A stretch of 8,355 nucleotides of DNA from JAIEPT01 sp038217425 (GTDB lineage: Bacteria > Planctomycetota > Planctomycetia > Gemmatales > Gemmataceae). Under the pieces are notes generated by a model that saw only the letters and a program-made list of their open reading frames with translations, searched no databases and had not been told where the DNA came from. Location of the stretch: positions 1 to 8,355 of the forward strand of contig JBBQPM010000251.1 in the NCBI GenBank assembly GCA_038217425.1. Direction: 5' to 3'. A program made the position numbers and the translations under genes. Numbering within the stretch: position 1 is the first letter of the stretch; every line of letters begins with the position of its first letter. This document shows, one piece after another, positions 6,620 through 8,355 of this stretch.

Positions 6620-8355
6620 ATGCGCGGTATCGCTCCCCTGGTCGTCGTACTCGCTGCTGGTTGGTTCGTTCCCGCAACGCACGCGGGCGGCATCCCCGTC
6701 AAGACGCTCAAAGAACTCAAGGCCGCTGCGGTCTATATCAAGGTCGAGTTCATTCCCGCCAATGGTAAAGGCAAACCGATCCCCGCCACCGGCTCCGGCT
6801 TCCTCATCAAAGTCGTCGACGGCGTCGGCTACATCGCCACCAATAGCCATGTCGTCAGCCCCCTCGCCGGCGAGATTCTCTCCAGTAATCCCAAGATCCT
6901 CTTCCACAGCGGCACGCCCAACGAACTCATGGTCGAGGGCCAAATCGTCGCCCGCGATCCGGTGCGCGATCTCGCGGTCCTCAAAGTCGTGGGCGTCAAG
7001 GATCTGCCCCGGCCCATCGCCATGGATCCCGATACCGAGGTTGGCGAAACCATGCCCGTCTTCGCCATCGGTTTCCCCTTCGGCGGCGATCTCGCGCTGG
7101 GCAAACAAAACCCCGCCGTCACCATCACCAAGGGAACCATCTCCAGTCTGCGCCAGGATCAGCATGGCCAAATTTCGCTCGTGCAAATCGACGCCGAGAT
7201 CAATTCGGGCAACAGCGGCGGACCGGTCGTCGATGAGAAAGGCGGGCTCGTCGGGGTTTCCGTCTCCAAGATCATCAAGTCGCGGACCGTCGGCTTCGCC
7301 ATTCCGATCAAGCCGGTCCATGAGATGATGCAGGGCAAGGTGAACGCCGTCGTCTTCGACACGCTCTGGGTCGTCAAGGACAGGGCCGAGGTCAGCGTCG
7401 ATGCGGCCCTGCTCGATCCGCTCGCCAAGGTCAAGGACGTCATCGTCTACTATCGCCCGGCCGGCGATCCGAAGGATCTGCCCAAGGCGGATCAAGACGG
7501 CAAGTTCGCGCCGCTGAAGGACGCCACGGAGGTTTGGCTCAAGACCCTGCGCGGCCGAGCCCAGGGGCGTTTCACGCTCAATGGGACTGGGGCCGAGAAG
7601 CTGAGCCTGGCCTATCAGACCAGCTACGTGACGGCCGCGGGGACGAAGGTCTACTCCCCCGTGAACGTCGCGGCGATCGACTACACCAAGATCCTGTACA
7701 ACGACAACCTCCAGCGCACCGACGCTGTCGACGCGAAGAGTTTGCCGAGCCGAAGTTTCTTCCATTCGATGAAGGCGGGCAAGTATTACGTCGTCGAGAT
7801 GCGTGCCGACCCGAAGGATCTCGACCCGCGCGTCATCCTCCGCGATCCGTCGGGCAAAGCGCTGGCCGAGGATGACGGCGCCGGCGGAGTGTTCGACGCC
7901 ATGGTCGTCTTCACGCCCCCCACGGACGGCGAGTACGAGATCGTCGCCACCGTCCTCAAAGGAACCGGGCCCTTCACGCTCCGCATCCGCGAAGACAAAG
8001 GCGAGCCGCTCGGCGCCAAGGGCTTCACCGCAACCCGGACATTGCAGAAAAGCGATCCCGCCGATCCCATTCGTCTCGTCCCCGCGCAGCCGATCAACGT
8101 CCTGCTGAAGAAAGGCAAGTCGTACGAGATCGACTGCAAGAGCAAGGATTTCGATCCGCATCTGCGTCTGGAAAATATGGCCGTCTACAACATCAAATCC
8201 GAAGACATCGGCGGCAACGGGCATTCGACGTTGTTCTTCACGCCGTTCCAGGACGGCATCTACAAGATCGTCACGACCGCCTTCGACGCGAACTTCGGAG
8301 CGTTCGAACTCAGCGTGAAGGAAGTCGCGGCGCCAAAGGAGTACGAAGTCGGGCT
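6620..8355 (+). CDS. Secreted trypsin-like (S1C/HtrA-like) serine protease with tandem PPC-like domains, C-terminus cut by window edge
   Basis: A predicted exported protease, open for 578 codons to the right edge. Residues 1-22 form a signal peptide ending THA. The chymotrypsin-fold domain spans about 30-240 and has the complete triad: His77 in TNSHVV, Asp117 in RDLAVL and Ser199 in GNSGGP, with the FAIGFPFGG loop (148-156) between Asp and Ser and GFAIPI (225-230) near the end, as in HtrA/DegP proteases. No PDZ domain follows in the visible part. Residues about 245-360 are not recognised. Two PPC-like (bacterial pre-peptidase C-terminal) beta-sandwich segments follow, about 375-455 (VILRDPSGKALAEDD, FTPPTDGEYEI) and about 490-566 (FFTPFQDGIYKIV). 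ATG 6620 is chosen for the GGAG site 6 bases upstream and the signal peptide. Transcribed divergently from the redox-protein gene with a 163-bp gap. The protease call is firm, the PPC call is by pattern, and the substrate is unknown. Confidence 0.92.
   Translation, partial: MRGIAPLVVVLAAGWFVPATHAGGIPVKTLKELKAAAVYIKVEFIPANGKGKPIPATGSGFLIKVVDGVGYIATNSHVVSPLAGEILSSNPKILFHSGTPNELMVEGQIVARDPVRDLAVLKVVGVKDLPRPIAMDPDTEVGETMPVFAIGFPFGGDLALGKQNPAVTITKGTISSLRQDQHGQISLVQIDAEINSGNSGGPVVDEKGGLVGVSVSKIIKSRTVGFAIPIKPVHEMMQGKVNAVVFDTLWVVKDRAEVSVDAALLDPLAKVKDVIVYYRPAGDPKDLPKADQDGKFAPLKDATEVWLKTLRGRAQGRFTLNGTGAEKLSLAYQTSYVTAAGTKVYSPVNVAAIDYTKILYNDNLQRTDAVDAKSLPSRSFFHSMKAGKYYVVEMRADPKDLDPRVILRDPSGKALAEDDGAGGVFDAMVVFTPPTDGEYEIVATVLKGTGPFTLRIREDKGEPLGAKGFTATRTLQKSDPADPIRLVPAQPINVLLKKGKSYEIDCKSKDFDPHLRLENMAVYNIKSEDIGGNGHSTLFFTPFQDGIYKIVTTAFDANFGAFELSVKEVAAPKEYEVG

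Noticed and set aside
5942..8224. Long minus-strand open frame (760 codons) covering the divergent promoters and most of the protease gene
   Set aside because: It lies antisense to a protease with an intact triad and signal peptide, crosses two genes, and its translation is repetitive and low-complexity with no recognisable motif. GC-rich codon bias explains it.
1..8355. CRISPR array, tRNA, rRNA, transposase, toxin-antitoxin or phage genes
   Set aside because: No regularly spaced repeats, RNA gene motifs or matching protein motifs were seen on either strand.

Overview
The window looks like chromosomal DNA from a GC-rich planctomycete, probably of the Gemmata/Gemmatales type. The main reason is the central gene. 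It encodes a giant secreted protein built from modules typical of Planctomycetota and Verrucomicrobia: a Pirellula/Verrucomicrobium-type membrane-bound dehydrogenase propeller, HEAT repeats and a C-terminal Pirellula/Verrucomicrobium-type heme-binding domain. The taxon is inferred from these families; no marker gene is present.

Layout, left to right. (1) Bases 2-1165, minus strand: the first 388 codons of a 4-alpha-glucanotransferase (malQ), running off the left edge. (2) Bases 1166-1281: a short intergenic gap almost filled by a very strong, nearly perfect inverted repeat (1200-1267). Each arm is itself palindromic, as in REP-doublet (REPIN-like) elements. (3) Bases 1282-6456, minus strand: a single 1724-residue secreted multidomain redox protein. 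Its order is signal peptide, degenerate SGNH module, beta-propeller dehydrogenase domain, HEAT repeats with an inserted F5/8 type C-like domain, azurin-like type 1 copper domain and a CxxCH cytochrome c domain. (4) Bases 6457-6619: a divergent promoter region with one sigma70-like promoter for each direction, both with 17-bp spacers. (5) Bases 6620-8355, plus strand: a secreted trypsin-like (S1C/HtrA-like) serine protease with a complete catalytic triad, no PDZ domain in the visible part and two PPC-like beta-sandwich domains. It runs off the right edge.

How the genes fit together. The copper-heme protein and the protease are divergently transcribed from a shared 163-bp region and both carry signal peptides, so both probably act outside the cytoplasm. 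MalQ is a cytoplasmic glucan-remodelling enzyme on the same strand as, and downstream of, the redox protein. No shared pathway is evident beyond a loose carbohydrate theme (MalQ, the SGNH and F5/8C modules). No RNA gene, transposase, CRISPR array or phage gene was seen. The long open frames opposite the real genes are shadows caused by high GC.
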